In this document: piece by piece, positions 1 through 5,650 of the stretch
How the letters are laid out: every line of letters starts with the position of its first letter
Position numbering within the stretch: position 1 is the first letter of the stretch
Source: Prochlorothrix sp035286285
GTDB taxonomy: Bacteria; Cyanobacteriota; Cyanobacteriia; Prochlorotrichales; Prochlorotrichaceae
DNA: 8,917 bases
Direction: 5' to 3'
Assembly: GCA_035286285.1 (NCBI GenBank)
Contig: JAYKJG010000044.1
Coordinates: 1 to 8,917, forward strand
Notes under the pieces: model-generated
Told to the model about the DNA's origin: nothing
What the model saw: only the letters and a program-made list of their open reading frames with translations
Database searches by the model: none
Made by a program: the position numbers and the translations under genes

Positions 1-210
1 CAGGGGGATTTGTTACTAAATATTAATCTTGGCCGGGATCCCATGGGAGATTGAATCGAATTGGGATCAGCCCCGATCGCCTCCAAACCCTGAAACAACC
101 GCAGGTCAAGACTTTTGCAAGATTGAAGTTGGAATAGTCAAAATACTACGGAATATTACGATTAGCGCCTTTTTCTATTCAGGCGAACCCGATCCCTGAT
201 ATCTCATTCA

Positions 211-230
211 TAGGGGAATTGCCTCCCCTA
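211..230. repeat. 7-bp perfect hairpin with ATTGCC loop
   Basis: TAGGGGA (211-217) and TCCCCTA (224-230) are perfect inverted arms around the loop ATTGCC (218-223). No T-run follows on either strand, so it does not look like an intrinsic terminator. The same loop within a similar G/C stem recurs at 4779-4796, which suggests a dispersed repeat family and not a gene-specific signal. Confidence 0.6.
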
Positions 231-292
231 GCCCAAGTTCTCGGAAAAACACCCCAGTTTTTCAGGACACTCTATAGTAATTTCTTGATTTT

Positions 293-336
293 GGTTTTGT
301 TCCGGTTTTAGCCCGGTATCAACCCGGTTAAAAAAT
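293..336. promoter_or_regulatory. Four 11-bp phased direct repeats, possible operator
   Basis: Four consecutive 11-bp units begin with GGT at 293, 304, 315 and 326: GGTTTTGTTCC, GGTTTTAGCCC, GGTATCAACCC and GGTTAAAAAAT. Read on the minus strand they are 8-mers ending in ACC or ACCG, separated by 3 nt. OmpR/PhoB-type response regulators commonly bind direct repeats of 11-bp period. The cyanobacterial PHO-box unit (PyTTAAPyPyW) is matched well only by the last unit, so no regulator is named. The array ends 57 bp before the hemF start codon. Confidence 0.45.
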
Positions 337-393
337 CTCTCAAAACCCTCTATCCACTTCCACTGCCCTTTCATAATCGCGCCCAGGTTATCT

Positions 394-1434
394 ATGTCTG
401 TGTCAACCTCAGTTTCGCACGCTCCCCAAACTCAGGCCGATCCGATGCTGCCCCCCAGTGACTCTCGGCAGCGGGTCGCGGACTTTATGAAGCACATCCA
501 AGACAGCATTTGCACAGGCTTGGAAGTGGCAGACGGTGAGGGTAAATTCCGTGAAGATTCCTGGGAGCGGGAAGAAGGCGGCGGTGGTCGCTCCCGTGTG
601 ATGCGCGAAGGAAACGTCCTCGAACAGGGGGGTGTGAACTTCTCAGAAGTTTGGGGAACCCAGTTGCCCCCCTCCATCATTACCCAACGCCCCGAAGCCG
701 CAGGCCATGGCTTTTTTGCCACGGGGACTTCCCTGGTGTTGCACCCCCGCAACCCCTACGTGCCCACGGTGCATCTCAACTACCGTTACTTTGAAGCCGG
801 TCCAGTTTGGTGGTTTGGCGGCGGCATTGACCTCACCCCCTACTATCCCTTTGCTGAAGATGCCGTTCATTTCCACACCACCCTCAAGAACGCCTGCGAT
901 AATCACCATCCGGAGTATTACCCCACCTTTAAGCGCTGGTGTGATGAGTATTTCCATCTGAAGCACCGGGGTGAGTCTCGCGGGATTGGCGGCATTTTCT
1001 TTGACTACCAAGATTCCCACGGCAAGCTCTACGGTGGTTCTAATTCCTGTGGTGAAGCGGCGGCCTACAGCAACAGCCTGGGCGCAACGGTGCCCCGCAC
1101 CTGGGAAGAGCTATTTAGCTTTGTCCAGACCTGTGGCGATGCTTTCTTGGATGCCTATGTGCCCATTGTGGAGCGCCGTAAGACTATGGAATATGGCGAT
1201 CGGGAGCGTCAGTTCCAACTCTATCGCCGGGGCCGTTATGTGGAATTTAACTTGGTCTACGATCGGGGCACCATCTTCGGTCTCCAAACCCAAGGCCGCA
1301 CGGAATCGATCCTGATGTCCCTGCCGCCCCTGGTCCGTTGGGAATATTGCTACGAGCCGGAACCGGGTAGCCATGAGGCCGAACTCTACAACACCTACCT
1401 CAAGCCCCAGGACTGGGTGAATTACAAGGCATAG
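394..1434 (+). CDS. hemF: Oxygen-dependent coproporphyrinogen III oxidase
   Basis: This enzyme uses O2 to decarboxylate two propionate side chains of coproporphyrinogen III, giving protoporphyrinogen IX, a step shared by haem and chlorophyll synthesis. It is a soluble homodimer in the known family. The 346-residue product has the usual length and covers the whole domain. The family signature is intact at residues 180-204 (K-x-W-C, then H191-R-x-E-x-R-G-x-G-G, ending F-F-D204). Other conserved blocks are HPRNPY (117-122), the segment WWFGGGIDLTPYY (139-151) and the C-terminal block 282-312 (YVEFNLVYDRG and GRTES). The ATG at 394 leaves a typical short, poorly conserved N-terminus. Only a weak AGG lies before it, at 385-387. 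It stands alone, with about 800 bp before the next gene on the same strand. The 11-bp repeats upstream may control it. Confidence 0.98.
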   Translation: MSVSTSVSHAPQTQADPMLPPSDSRQRVADFMKHIQDSICTGLEVADGEGKFREDSWEREEGGGGRSRVMREGNVLEQGGVNFSEVWGTQLPPSIITQRPEAAGHGFFATGTSLVLHPRNPYVPTVHLNYRYFEAGPVWWFGGGIDLTPYYPFAEDAVHFHTTLKNACDNHHPEYYPTFKRWCDEYFHLKHRGESRGIGGIFFDYQDSHGKLYGGSNSCGEAAAYSNSLGATVPRTWEELFSFVQTCGDAFLDAYVPIVERRKTMEYGDRERQFQLYRRGRYVEFNLVYDRGTIFGLQTQGRTESILMSLPPLVRWEYCYEPEPGSHEAELYNTYLKPQDWVNYKA

Positions 1435-1684
1435 CTCACCGCCCTCCAGATTTGGACTCAGTGTCTCTCTGCCTAGCAGGGGGGCACTTTGTCTTTGCGG
1501 GGTGCTGTAGCCTGACAAAACCCAGGGTGTAGGTTAGGTTGAAGTGACCCTGGTGCAGGGCTGGAGCGATCGGGATGTAGAAGGGGCAATCCTGGGTATA
1601 AATTACTGAAACCGTGATCTCAGTCTGAAAGGATTAAAGAGGAACCCTAGGGCTATCCAGGCCGGAATATCGGGCAATCTCGAT

Positions 1685-1717
1685 GGGGTATTGCTGGGGT
1701 ATTGCTGGGGTTCTGCG
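1685..1717. repeat. 11-bp tandem repeat, two exact copies plus a decayed third
   Basis: GGGGTATTGCT occurs exactly at 1685-1695 and 1696-1706. A third, degenerate unit (GGGGTTCTGCG) follows at 1707-1717. It could be simple slippage or a small binding array. Confidence 0.7.
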
Positions 1718-1853
1718 GGGATCCGATGGGTTGCACCCTGTGACCCCGGCCCCGCAGCTTGCCTAGATGCCTAAAGCCGTGATGTCAGCCTTGTTTGGCC
1801 CAGGGTTTGGGGTTATGCCGGAACCGATCCGGATCCCGATCGATCCACCCTGG

Positions 1854-1889
1854 AACCAATAGTCTTAGGCTAACCAATCGTCTTAGGCT
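1854..1889. repeat. 18-bp direct repeat, two adjacent copies
   Basis: AACCAATAGTCTTAGGCT (1854-1871) is followed directly by AACCAATCGTCTTAGGCT (1872-1889). They differ at one base, A1861 versus C1879. The function is unknown. Confidence 0.85.
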
Positions 1890-1977
1890 CAGGAGAGGTC
1901 TCCCGGTGCAACACTGGGTTGCCCCGCCCTCCGGCGTAAAGTACCCTTCCGGTGCTCTCTCCGCTGGCTCCCCCCTC

Positions 1978-2025
1978 CTTGTCAGCAGAAATTCTTAACC
2001 TAAAGAGACAGGAAGCCCTGACAAG
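1978..2025. repeat. 8-bp perfect inverted repeat with 32-nt spacer
   Basis: CTTGTCAG (1978-1985) and CTGACAAG (2018-2025) are exact reverse complements. The spacer contains several A-rich stretches. It could be a structured leader or a terminator-like fold, but no T-run follows. Confidence 0.5.
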
Positions 2026-2146
2026 AAAGTGGTAGGATGAGGCCCACTAGGTCTCGTGCCTATGGGTCCGTTCACCACCATCAAGTCACAGGAATCTACA
2101 CCCTAGGTCACTGTTCTGCTGGCCCGTTGTCTCCAGCCCCGAAACG

Positions 2147-2175
2147 TTGATATTTTGTTGCACCCTGCTTATTCA
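2147..2175 (+). promoter_or_regulatory. Possible sigma-70-type promoter of the STAS gene
   Basis: TTGATA (2147-2152, 5 of 6 to the -35 consensus) is followed after 17 nt by TATTCA (2170-2175, only 3 of 6 to the -10 consensus). If real, transcription would start near 2182 and leave a leader of about 50 nt. The weak -10 box keeps this tentative. Confidence 0.3.
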
Positions 2176-2213
2176 TCTGCTACACCTTGGGATGAGTAGC
2201 CTGCCGATGATCT

Positions 2214-2219
2214 GAGGAG
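2214..2219 (+). promoter_or_regulatory. Ribosome binding site of the STAS gene
   Basis: GAGGAG is a strong Shine-Dalgarno match and the clearest in this window. It lies 12 nt before the ATG at 2232, longer than the usual 5-9 nt, but it supports that start because no other in-frame start codon is better placed. Confidence 0.6.
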
Positions 2220-2231
2220 AAAAGCATCACT

Positions 2232-2591
2232 ATGGAGCAAAGGATTTACACCACAAAGGATGGACTCAAGGTGGTGGTTCTTTCCCCCACTGGCCGTCTC
2301 GATATCACAACAGCGTGGCAGTTTCGCCTCAAGCTCCAGGAGTGTATTTCTGATGTGACTCCTCACGTTGTGATTAATTTAAGTGAAGTTCATTTCGTCG
2401 ATAGTTCAGGCTTAACGGCGCTGGTGGCTGGAATGCGGGATGCCGATAAGCAAAAAGGCAGTTTCCGGATTTGCAGCGTTCACCCAGAGGCTAAGTTGGT
2501 CTTTGAGGTCACGATGATGGATTCGGTGTTTGAAATTTTTGATACTGAGGAAGAAGCGCTGGAGGGGGTTCCTCGGACCCTGGCCACCTAA
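2232..2591 (+). CDS. STAS-domain anti-sigma-factor antagonist
   Basis: A 119-residue single-domain protein of the SpoIIAA/RsbV type. In this family the unphosphorylated protein binds a kinase/anti-sigma partner and releases its target. Phosphorylation of one serine breaks the interaction and a PP2C-type phosphatase reverses it. The domain fills the protein: the N-terminal strands contain LSPTGRLDITTA (residues 17-28), and the conserved loop is HFVDSSGL (54-61), where D57-S58 are the residues expected for the phospho-switch, with G60 after them. An acidic C-terminal helix (105-112) follows. No partner kinase or phosphatase gene is present nearby, so its pathway cannot be fixed. Cyanobacteria carry several such paralogues, some linked to carbon metabolism or motility. 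It converges on the oxidoreductase gene with a 75-bp gap. Confidence 0.93.
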   Translation: MEQRIYTTKDGLKVVVLSPTGRLDITTAWQFRLKLQECISDVTPHVVINLSEVHFVDSSGLTALVAGMRDADKQKGSFRICSVHPEAKLVFEVTMMDSVFEIFDTEEEALEGVPRTLAT

Positions 2592-2602
2592 AACCTAGGT
2601 TT
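2591..2602. repeat. 12-bp perfect palindrome between convergent genes
   Basis: AAACCTAGGTTT starts on the last base of the STAS stop codon. A second weak dyad follows around 2623-2639 (GGTGTAAG against CTTAGACC, one mismatch). Either could contribute to ending both convergent transcripts, but there is no T-run typical of an intrinsic terminator. Confidence 0.4.
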
Positions 2603-2666
2603 GCCCAGCCTCTCGTTGACCTCGGTGTAAGGCTTAGACCGGACACTAGGACGATCGCCCCCGCTG

Positions 2667-3731
2667 CTACCCCAGAGGAACCCAGGCTCCGCCTTGTTCT
2701 AAGGATTGGCCTAGGGCTTCTAGGATCAACAGCAGATCTACCGCCTCCCGACCGCTGGTTCGGGGGGATTGTTTGTTTTGGAGCACACAGTCTATAAAGT
2801 GCTCGCAAATTTCGCTGAGGGGGTCACGATCGGCCACGGGCAAGGGATGACCGCTGGGACTGTGGGGGTGCTGGTTTGCCGGTACGGGTTCCTGGTCCCC
2901 CGGTTTGGGGTGAAAAATCAAAGGGCGGTGGGCCAGTTCATCCAAAACTAGGCTACCCCGATCGCCCACGAGGGCGGCTTGTCGCTGTGGGTGGGCATTG
3001 GCCCAACTCCACTGAAACTGGATGGGCGTGTGGGGCGGATAAACCACGGTGGCCCAAATGTAATCGGCGGGGGGCTGGGCGGTTGGACCAGGGGCGGGGG
3101 AGAGCCAGCTTAAGCCCTGGGCCATGACGGCGATCGGATAGCAGCCCAGCCAGTGATTAAAAATGCAAAGGTCATGGAGCGCTACGTCCTGGAGCAAGCC
3201 GAGCCGCGATCGCCCTGGCTGCCCCTGGGTTCGGCGACCGTAGCCGCAGTGGACTGGCCCTAGCTCTTCCCGCAGCAAGGCCATCCGCCCTGACAGGACA
3301 GCGGGGTGGAAACTGTAGGGGTGGGCAACGACCAGGGGGCAGTCTTGCTGTTGGGCGAGGGTCCAGAGGGCTTTGGCGCTGTGGGCGAGGGGGGTGAGGG
3401 GAGGGGTGGTGAGGACGGGACAGCGGTGCTGGAGGGTGGCTTGGATGAGGGGCGCGTGGGTTGCGGCGGGGGTTGCCACCACGAGGGCATCGACCTGGGG
3501 TAAGGTCCAGATTTGTTGCCAATCCTCCAGACGGGCAATGTTTGGCTCCAAGTCCATGTGTTGGGCAAGGCGGTGGAGGGCGATCGCATCGGAGTCCACC
3601 ACGGCAACCACCTGGGCGCGGCGCGAGTGGCGGAGCGATCGCAGCAAAGCACGGCCCCAGGGACCCGCTCCCACCAGGACAACGGCAATGGGAGGGGCAA
3701 CGGGGGACGTTGGGGCGGTGGGGGAGGACAA
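2667..3731 (-). CDS. Gfo/Idh/MocA-fold oxidoreductase-like protein, catalytic Lys lost
   Basis: A 354-residue protein with an N-terminal NAD(P)-binding Rossmann fold: I15-AVVLV leads into G21-A-G-P-W-G26, D46 ends the second strand, and ATPAATH lies at 86-92. The C-terminal α/β domain keeps the D182-x3-H186 pair (family pattern D-x3-H). In typical members an EKP motif follows the strand at about 106-111, and its Lys takes part in catalysis. Here the aligned stretch reads VLTTPPL, so Glu becomes T109 and Lys becomes P110. It may therefore bind a dinucleotide without standard sugar-dehydrogenase chemistry; the substrate is unknown. Residues 210-222 and 276-300 are Pro/His-rich. The only plausible start in frame is TTG at 3731: the frame is open back to a stop at 3810-3812 but has no ATG or GTG before the fold begins. 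It lies 88 nt downstream of rnc copy 1 on the same strand, so co-transcription is possible. Confidence 0.85.
   Translation of the reverse strand: MSSPTAPTSPVAPPIAVVLVGAGPWGRALLRSLRHSRRAQVVAVVDSDAIALHRLAQHMDLEPNIARLEDWQQIWTLPQVDALVVATPAATHAPLIQATLQHRCPVLTTPPLTPLAHSAKALWTLAQQQDCPLVVAHPYSFHPAVLSGRMALLREELGPVHCGYGRRTQGQPGRSRLGLLQDVALHDLCIFNHWLGCYPIAVMAQGLSWLSPAPGPTAQPPADYIWATVVYPPHTPIQFQWSWANAHPQRQAALVGDRGSLVLDELAHRPLIFHPKPGDQEPVPANQHPHSPSGHPLPVADRDPLSEICEHFIDCVLQNKQSPRTSGREAVDLLLILEALGQSLEQGGAWVPLG
3206..3213. repeat. HIP1 palindrome (one of seven)
   Basis: GCGATCGC is the highly iterated palindrome of many cyanobacterial genomes. Perfect copies found by eye are at 3206-3213, 3580-3587, 3635-3642, 4312-4319, 5526-5533, 8067-8074 and 8222-8229. 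All lie inside genes, and none is in the first 3.2 kb. Many near matches (such as CGATCG) occur throughout. Confidence 0.85.
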
Positions 3732-3819
3732 GGGGCGAGGGAGGACTGGGGTCAGGCTCAGGCGGAAGGGGCGGTGGTTGTCGGTGTGGTTGTGGCGAGG
3801 GGGGTAGGGTTAGGGGCAG

Positions 3820-4578
3820 TTAGGCGGGCACAGTGGAGGCGGGGGAAGCGGCGGGGCTAGGGGCGGGCGTGGGGGGATTGACTTGGAAAAAGGCTTCGCG
3901 GGCGGCGGCTTGTTGGGCTGCTTTGATCGATCGCCCCGTGCCCCGGCCCAAACAACGTCCCTGGAGCCAGACTTCGGCGGTAAACCGCTCTGGTGCATCG
4001 TGGGTGGGGTCGGTTTCCGTGACTTGGTAGGTGGGCCGCTCCTTCAGGTTAGCTTGGCTCCACTCTTGGAGGGCGGCTTTGTAGTTTTGGCGGGCGGGGT
4101 CGGTGCGGATGGCTTCTGCGAGGGGCAGGAGATGGGGATCGAGCCAGGGGTGAACCAGGCTCAGATCTTGGCTGCTGAGGTAGAGTGCGGCCATGACCGC
4201 TTCTAGGGCATCGGCGAGGCGGGTATTGACCCCCGTTTGATCGTGGCTGGCGCTGTTGGACTTGATCAAGTACCGATCGAGATTATAAACCTGGGCAATT
4301 TCCGCCAAGGTGCGATCGCTCACCAGGACCGATCGCACTGCCGCTAACTCCCCCACCCGCGCCTCTGGGTAGGTGCTGCGCAGAAACTCCGCCGTTGCCA
4401 GTCGTACCACCGCATCCCCCACAAACTCCAGTTGCTCATAGTTTTTTTGGGCCGAGGCTGTGGGATGGATTAAGGCAAGATCCAGTAAAGGCCACTGGAT
4501 TTGTTGAGATTGACTTAAACCGAACTTCTGAACTAACTTGGCCAACTGGGATTGGCGATAGGAATCGGGCAGGACCAT
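3820..4578 (-). CDS. rnc: Ribonuclease III, copy 1 (complete active site)
   Basis: RNase III cuts double-stranded RNA in rRNA precursors, mRNA leaders and antisense duplexes, acting as a homodimer with Mg2+. The 252-residue product has the nuclease domain (about 8-150) and a dsRNA-binding domain (about 164-232). The signature is E48-Q-L-E51-F-V-G-D55-A, and the second catalytic pair is L121-A-D123-A-L-E126. Together these match E38, E41, D45, D114 and E117 of the E. coli enzyme, so it should be active. The dsRBD shows K167-x2-L-Q-E, a THDAPERF loop (192-199) and GTGRSIKAAQQAAA (213-226). A low-complexity Pro/Ser/Ala tail (234-252) is unusual for the family. The start is ATG at 4578, with no Shine-Dalgarno sequence; a hairpin (4581-4601) ends 2 nt before it. 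The oxidoreductase gene follows 88 nt downstream. Confidence 0.93.
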   Translation of the reverse strand: MVLPDSYRQSQLAKLVQKFGLSQSQQIQWPLLDLALIHPTASAQKNYEQLEFVGDAVVRLATAEFLRSTYPEARVGELAAVRSVLVSDRTLAEIAQVYNLDRYLIKSNSASHDQTGVNTRLADALEAVMAALYLSSQDLSLVHPWLDPHLLPLAEAIRTDPARQNYKAALQEWSQANLKERPTYQVTETDPTHDAPERFTAEVWLQGRCLGRGTGRSIKAAQQAAAREAFFQVNPPTPAPSPAASPASTVPA

Positions 4579-4580
4579 AC

Positions 4581-4601
4581 AGACTTTTATCTGAAAAGAC
4601 T
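4581..4601 (-). promoter_or_regulatory. Hairpin abutting the rnc copy 1 start codon
   Basis: On the minus strand AGTCTTTT, loop CAGAT and AAAAGTCT form an 8-position stem with a single U·U mismatch. It ends 2 nt before the ATG, where the ribosome binding site would be. It could mask initiation, or it could be an RNase III target allowing self-control as known for E. coli rnc. The dyad is seen directly; the role is inferred. Confidence 0.5.
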
Positions 4602-4690
4602 GAACCTAGCGCAGTGAAGGGAAATCATCGCCTGTGCCGAGAAATGGGATTCAGAAGCTGGCTCTGTCTAGGGCCGATCGAGACGGAATC

Positions 4691-4830
4691 GGGTGTATTT
4701 CACGTTGGAACCTTTGACATTGGCTAGGGGTCGCGCCCCCGTGCCGACCTTCTTCAGACCGACAACCGGGGCAACCACGGGAGGATTGCCCCTCCCTAAA
4801 TCAGTAAACCCGCCACCGTGAAATGGACCC
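4691..4830. repeat. 140-bp element bounded by 18-bp imperfect inverted repeats
   Basis: The left arm at 4691-4708 and the reverse complement of 4813-4830 agree at 15 of 18 positions, both containing GGGT, then ATTTCACG, then TGG. The element also has an internal hairpin core. It has no coding capacity. It resembles small palindromic or MITE-like intergenic repeats of cyanobacteria, but only one copy is in this window. No target-site duplication was obvious. Confidence 0.45.
4768..4796. repeat. Overlapping hairpins, AGGGGCAATCC-type repeat core
   Basis: GGGGCAA (4768-4774) pairs with TTGCCCC (4786-4792). Alternatively GGGAGG (4779-4784) pairs with CCTCCC (4791-4796) around the loop ATTGCC (4785-4790). 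The two stems are mutually exclusive. The loop and stem style match the hairpin at 211-230, and AGGATTGCCCCT (4782-4793) is the exact reverse complement of 1582-1593. From memory, GGGGCAACCAC...GGATTGCCCC is common in cyanobacterial intergenic DNA. Confidence 0.6.
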
Positions 4831-4882
4831 ATGGAATCAGCCCTTAGACTTGCTTCCAGGGACCGCCTGCCGACCCCAAGCG

Positions 4883-4900
4883 GCTACCCCTAGGGGTAGC
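4883..4900. terminator. 18-bp perfect palindrome, possible terminator of the unknown gene
   Basis: GCTACCCC, central TA, GGGGTAGC: a perfect dyad beginning 27 nt after the stop codon of the minus-strand 240-residue gene. A very stable cruciform or hairpin is possible, although at least two base pairs must open for a loop. No T-run follows on the minus strand, so classical intrinsic termination is uncertain. Confidence 0.35.
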
Positions 4901-4927
4901 TCTAACCGGTCAGTTTAGGGAGGTCTT

Positions 4928-5650
4928 TTAAATCACCTTGGCGAGATTATAGGGGTTTTTAGTGTGCTTTTGGTGGGTCCGTAGCCAAGCGGGATGGGAT
5001 AGGGAAGAGGGGCATCCGTAGGGGTTGCGCAGAGACTTGAAGCCATGCTTGGCTAGCTTCACCGTGACTTGCACATTGGGAGCGGGATGCAAAGGCGGCG
5101 GCGGAGACCCTGGGATCAGGCCCAGATCGGCAGGACTCAGCCAGGACCATTGGGGTTGAAGGAGTTTGGCGATGGAATCAGCGGTATTGTTGGGAGAAAC
5201 GGAAGGTTCTGCTGTAAGACTGGAGTCAATGGAGGAGAAATCCGATGATAAATCTGTCTCAGACAGGCTGTAATAAATACGGCAGGCTTGTAAAAGGGTG
5301 GAGTAGGGGACGGCGGCAAGGCGGGCGAGGATGGTGAGGGGAAGAGAGCGAATCAGTTGGCTCCCAAAAAAAGCATCAAAACCCGCCATTAAATTCAGGG
5401 CATTGTGAAGGGAATTGTTGCTGTTTGTTGTTTGTTGGAGCCAGCGCGACCAGTGGGACCGAAATTGATAGGCTTGACGTTGTTCGGCGAGGGTTGCGAT
5501 CGGGCGCAGGTCTAAGTTGCCTAGGGCGATCGCTCCCCATAAATCGGGATCGAGATCCTGACTGACCGCAGCACCAGGACCAATAAACTCTGTTTGGCTG
5601 CGTTTGCAGAGAATAATACCGTTTCGGTAGGCCGTACTAATCGCGTACAT
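4928..5650 (-). CDS. Unrecognised 240-residue protein
   Basis: I do not recognise this protein. It is called because it is the only long open frame in the stretch and has a natural-looking composition. Residues 1-70 are mixed and mostly hydrophilic (AISTAYRNGIILCK near the start, W38, W67, W70). Residues 80-130 look helical and hydrophobic (NALNLMAGFDAFFGSQLIRS, then LTILARLAAV). Residues 128-158 form a Ser/Thr/Asp-rich linker, followed by a Trp/Pro-rich section (QPQWSWLSP at 165-173 and PPPPLHPAP at 183-191). The end is basic (197-240; many Lys and His). There is no signal peptide or clear membrane span. The ATG at 5650 has no Shine-Dalgarno sequence, and the in-frame TGA lies only 12 nt upstream of it. 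The overlapping frame upstream (to about 5796) also looks protein-like, so a frameshifted or longer N-terminus is possible. Base composition is less GC-rich than the neighbouring genes. Confidence 0.55.
   Translation of the reverse strand: MYAISTAYRNGIILCKRSQTEFIGPGAAVSQDLDPDLWGAIALGNLDLRPIATLAEQRQAYQFRSHWSRWLQQTTNSNNSLHNALNLMAGFDAFFGSQLIRSLPLTILARLAAVPYSTLLQACRIYYSLSETDLSSDFSSIDSSLTAEPSVSPNNTADSIAKLLQPQWSWLSPADLGLIPGSPPPPLHPAPNVQVTVKLAKHGFKSLRNPYGCPSSLSHPAWLRTHQKHTKNPYNLAKVI

Larger units (their letters stand above)
1..393. other. hemF upstream region, no gene seen
   Basis: No supportable coding region lies here. The stretch is more AT-rich than the genes. It holds a short perfect hairpin (211-230) and a run of 11-bp phased repeats (293-336), both listed separately. 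TATAGT at 273-278 could serve as a -10 element, but no matching -35 box lies 16-18 nt before it, so no promoter is called. The start of the window may cut off the end of an upstream gene that cannot be seen. Confidence 0.6.
1435..2231. other. Long intergenic region with repeats, no gene seen
   Basis: About 800 bp without a convincing gene. It has frequent stops and no protein-like frame, and I do not see tRNA T-loop patterns or the conserved RNase P, SRP or tmRNA motifs. Contents noted: an inverted repeat CCAGGGT/ACCCTGG (1522-1528 and 1547-1553, 18-nt spacer), AGGGGCAATCCT at 1582-1593 (the reverse complement recurs at 4782-4793), an 11-bp tandem repeat (1685-1717), an 18-bp direct repeat (1854-1889), an 8-bp inverted repeat (1978-1985 and 2018-2025), and a possible promoter for the STAS gene near 2147-2175. 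It could hide a small RNA, but I cannot show one. Confidence 0.6.
4579..4927. other. Repeat-rich intergenic region, no gene seen
   Basis: Between the minus-strand unknown gene and rnc copy 1 lie 349 bp dense in dyads: the rnc leader hairpin (4581-4601), an inverted-repeat-bounded element (4691-4830) with internal hairpins (4768-4796), an 18-bp palindrome (4883-4900) and a 10-bp inverted pair CCTCCCTAAA (4791-4800) / TTTAGGGAGG (4914-4923). TGCCGACC is repeated directly at 4742-4749 and 4869-4876. The one open frame crossing part of it (from about 4395 to 4727, plus strand) overlaps rnc antisense and does not look like a protein. Confidence 0.6.

Noticed and set aside
1522..1553. CCAGGGT/ACCCTGG dyad as a hemF terminator
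   Set aside because: The loop is 18 nt, no T-run follows, and it lies almost 90 nt after the stop codon.
1795..1998. Plus-strand open frame of 67 codons in the gap after hemF
   Set aside because: TTG start without a ribosome site. It runs through the 18-bp direct repeat and gives a low-complexity Arg/Leu/Ser product.
2353..2362. ACTCCTCACG, resembling the ACTCCTCACAC core of the cyanobacterial small RNA Yfr1
   Set aside because: Lies inside the STAS gene, lacks the exact core and has no flanking stem-loops.
3373..3860. Several long plus-strand open frames opposite the oxidoreductase gene
   Set aside because: They are antisense shadows in GC-rich DNA, with Gly/Arg/Trp-rich low-complexity products. 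The minus-strand frame has the clear Rossmann fold.
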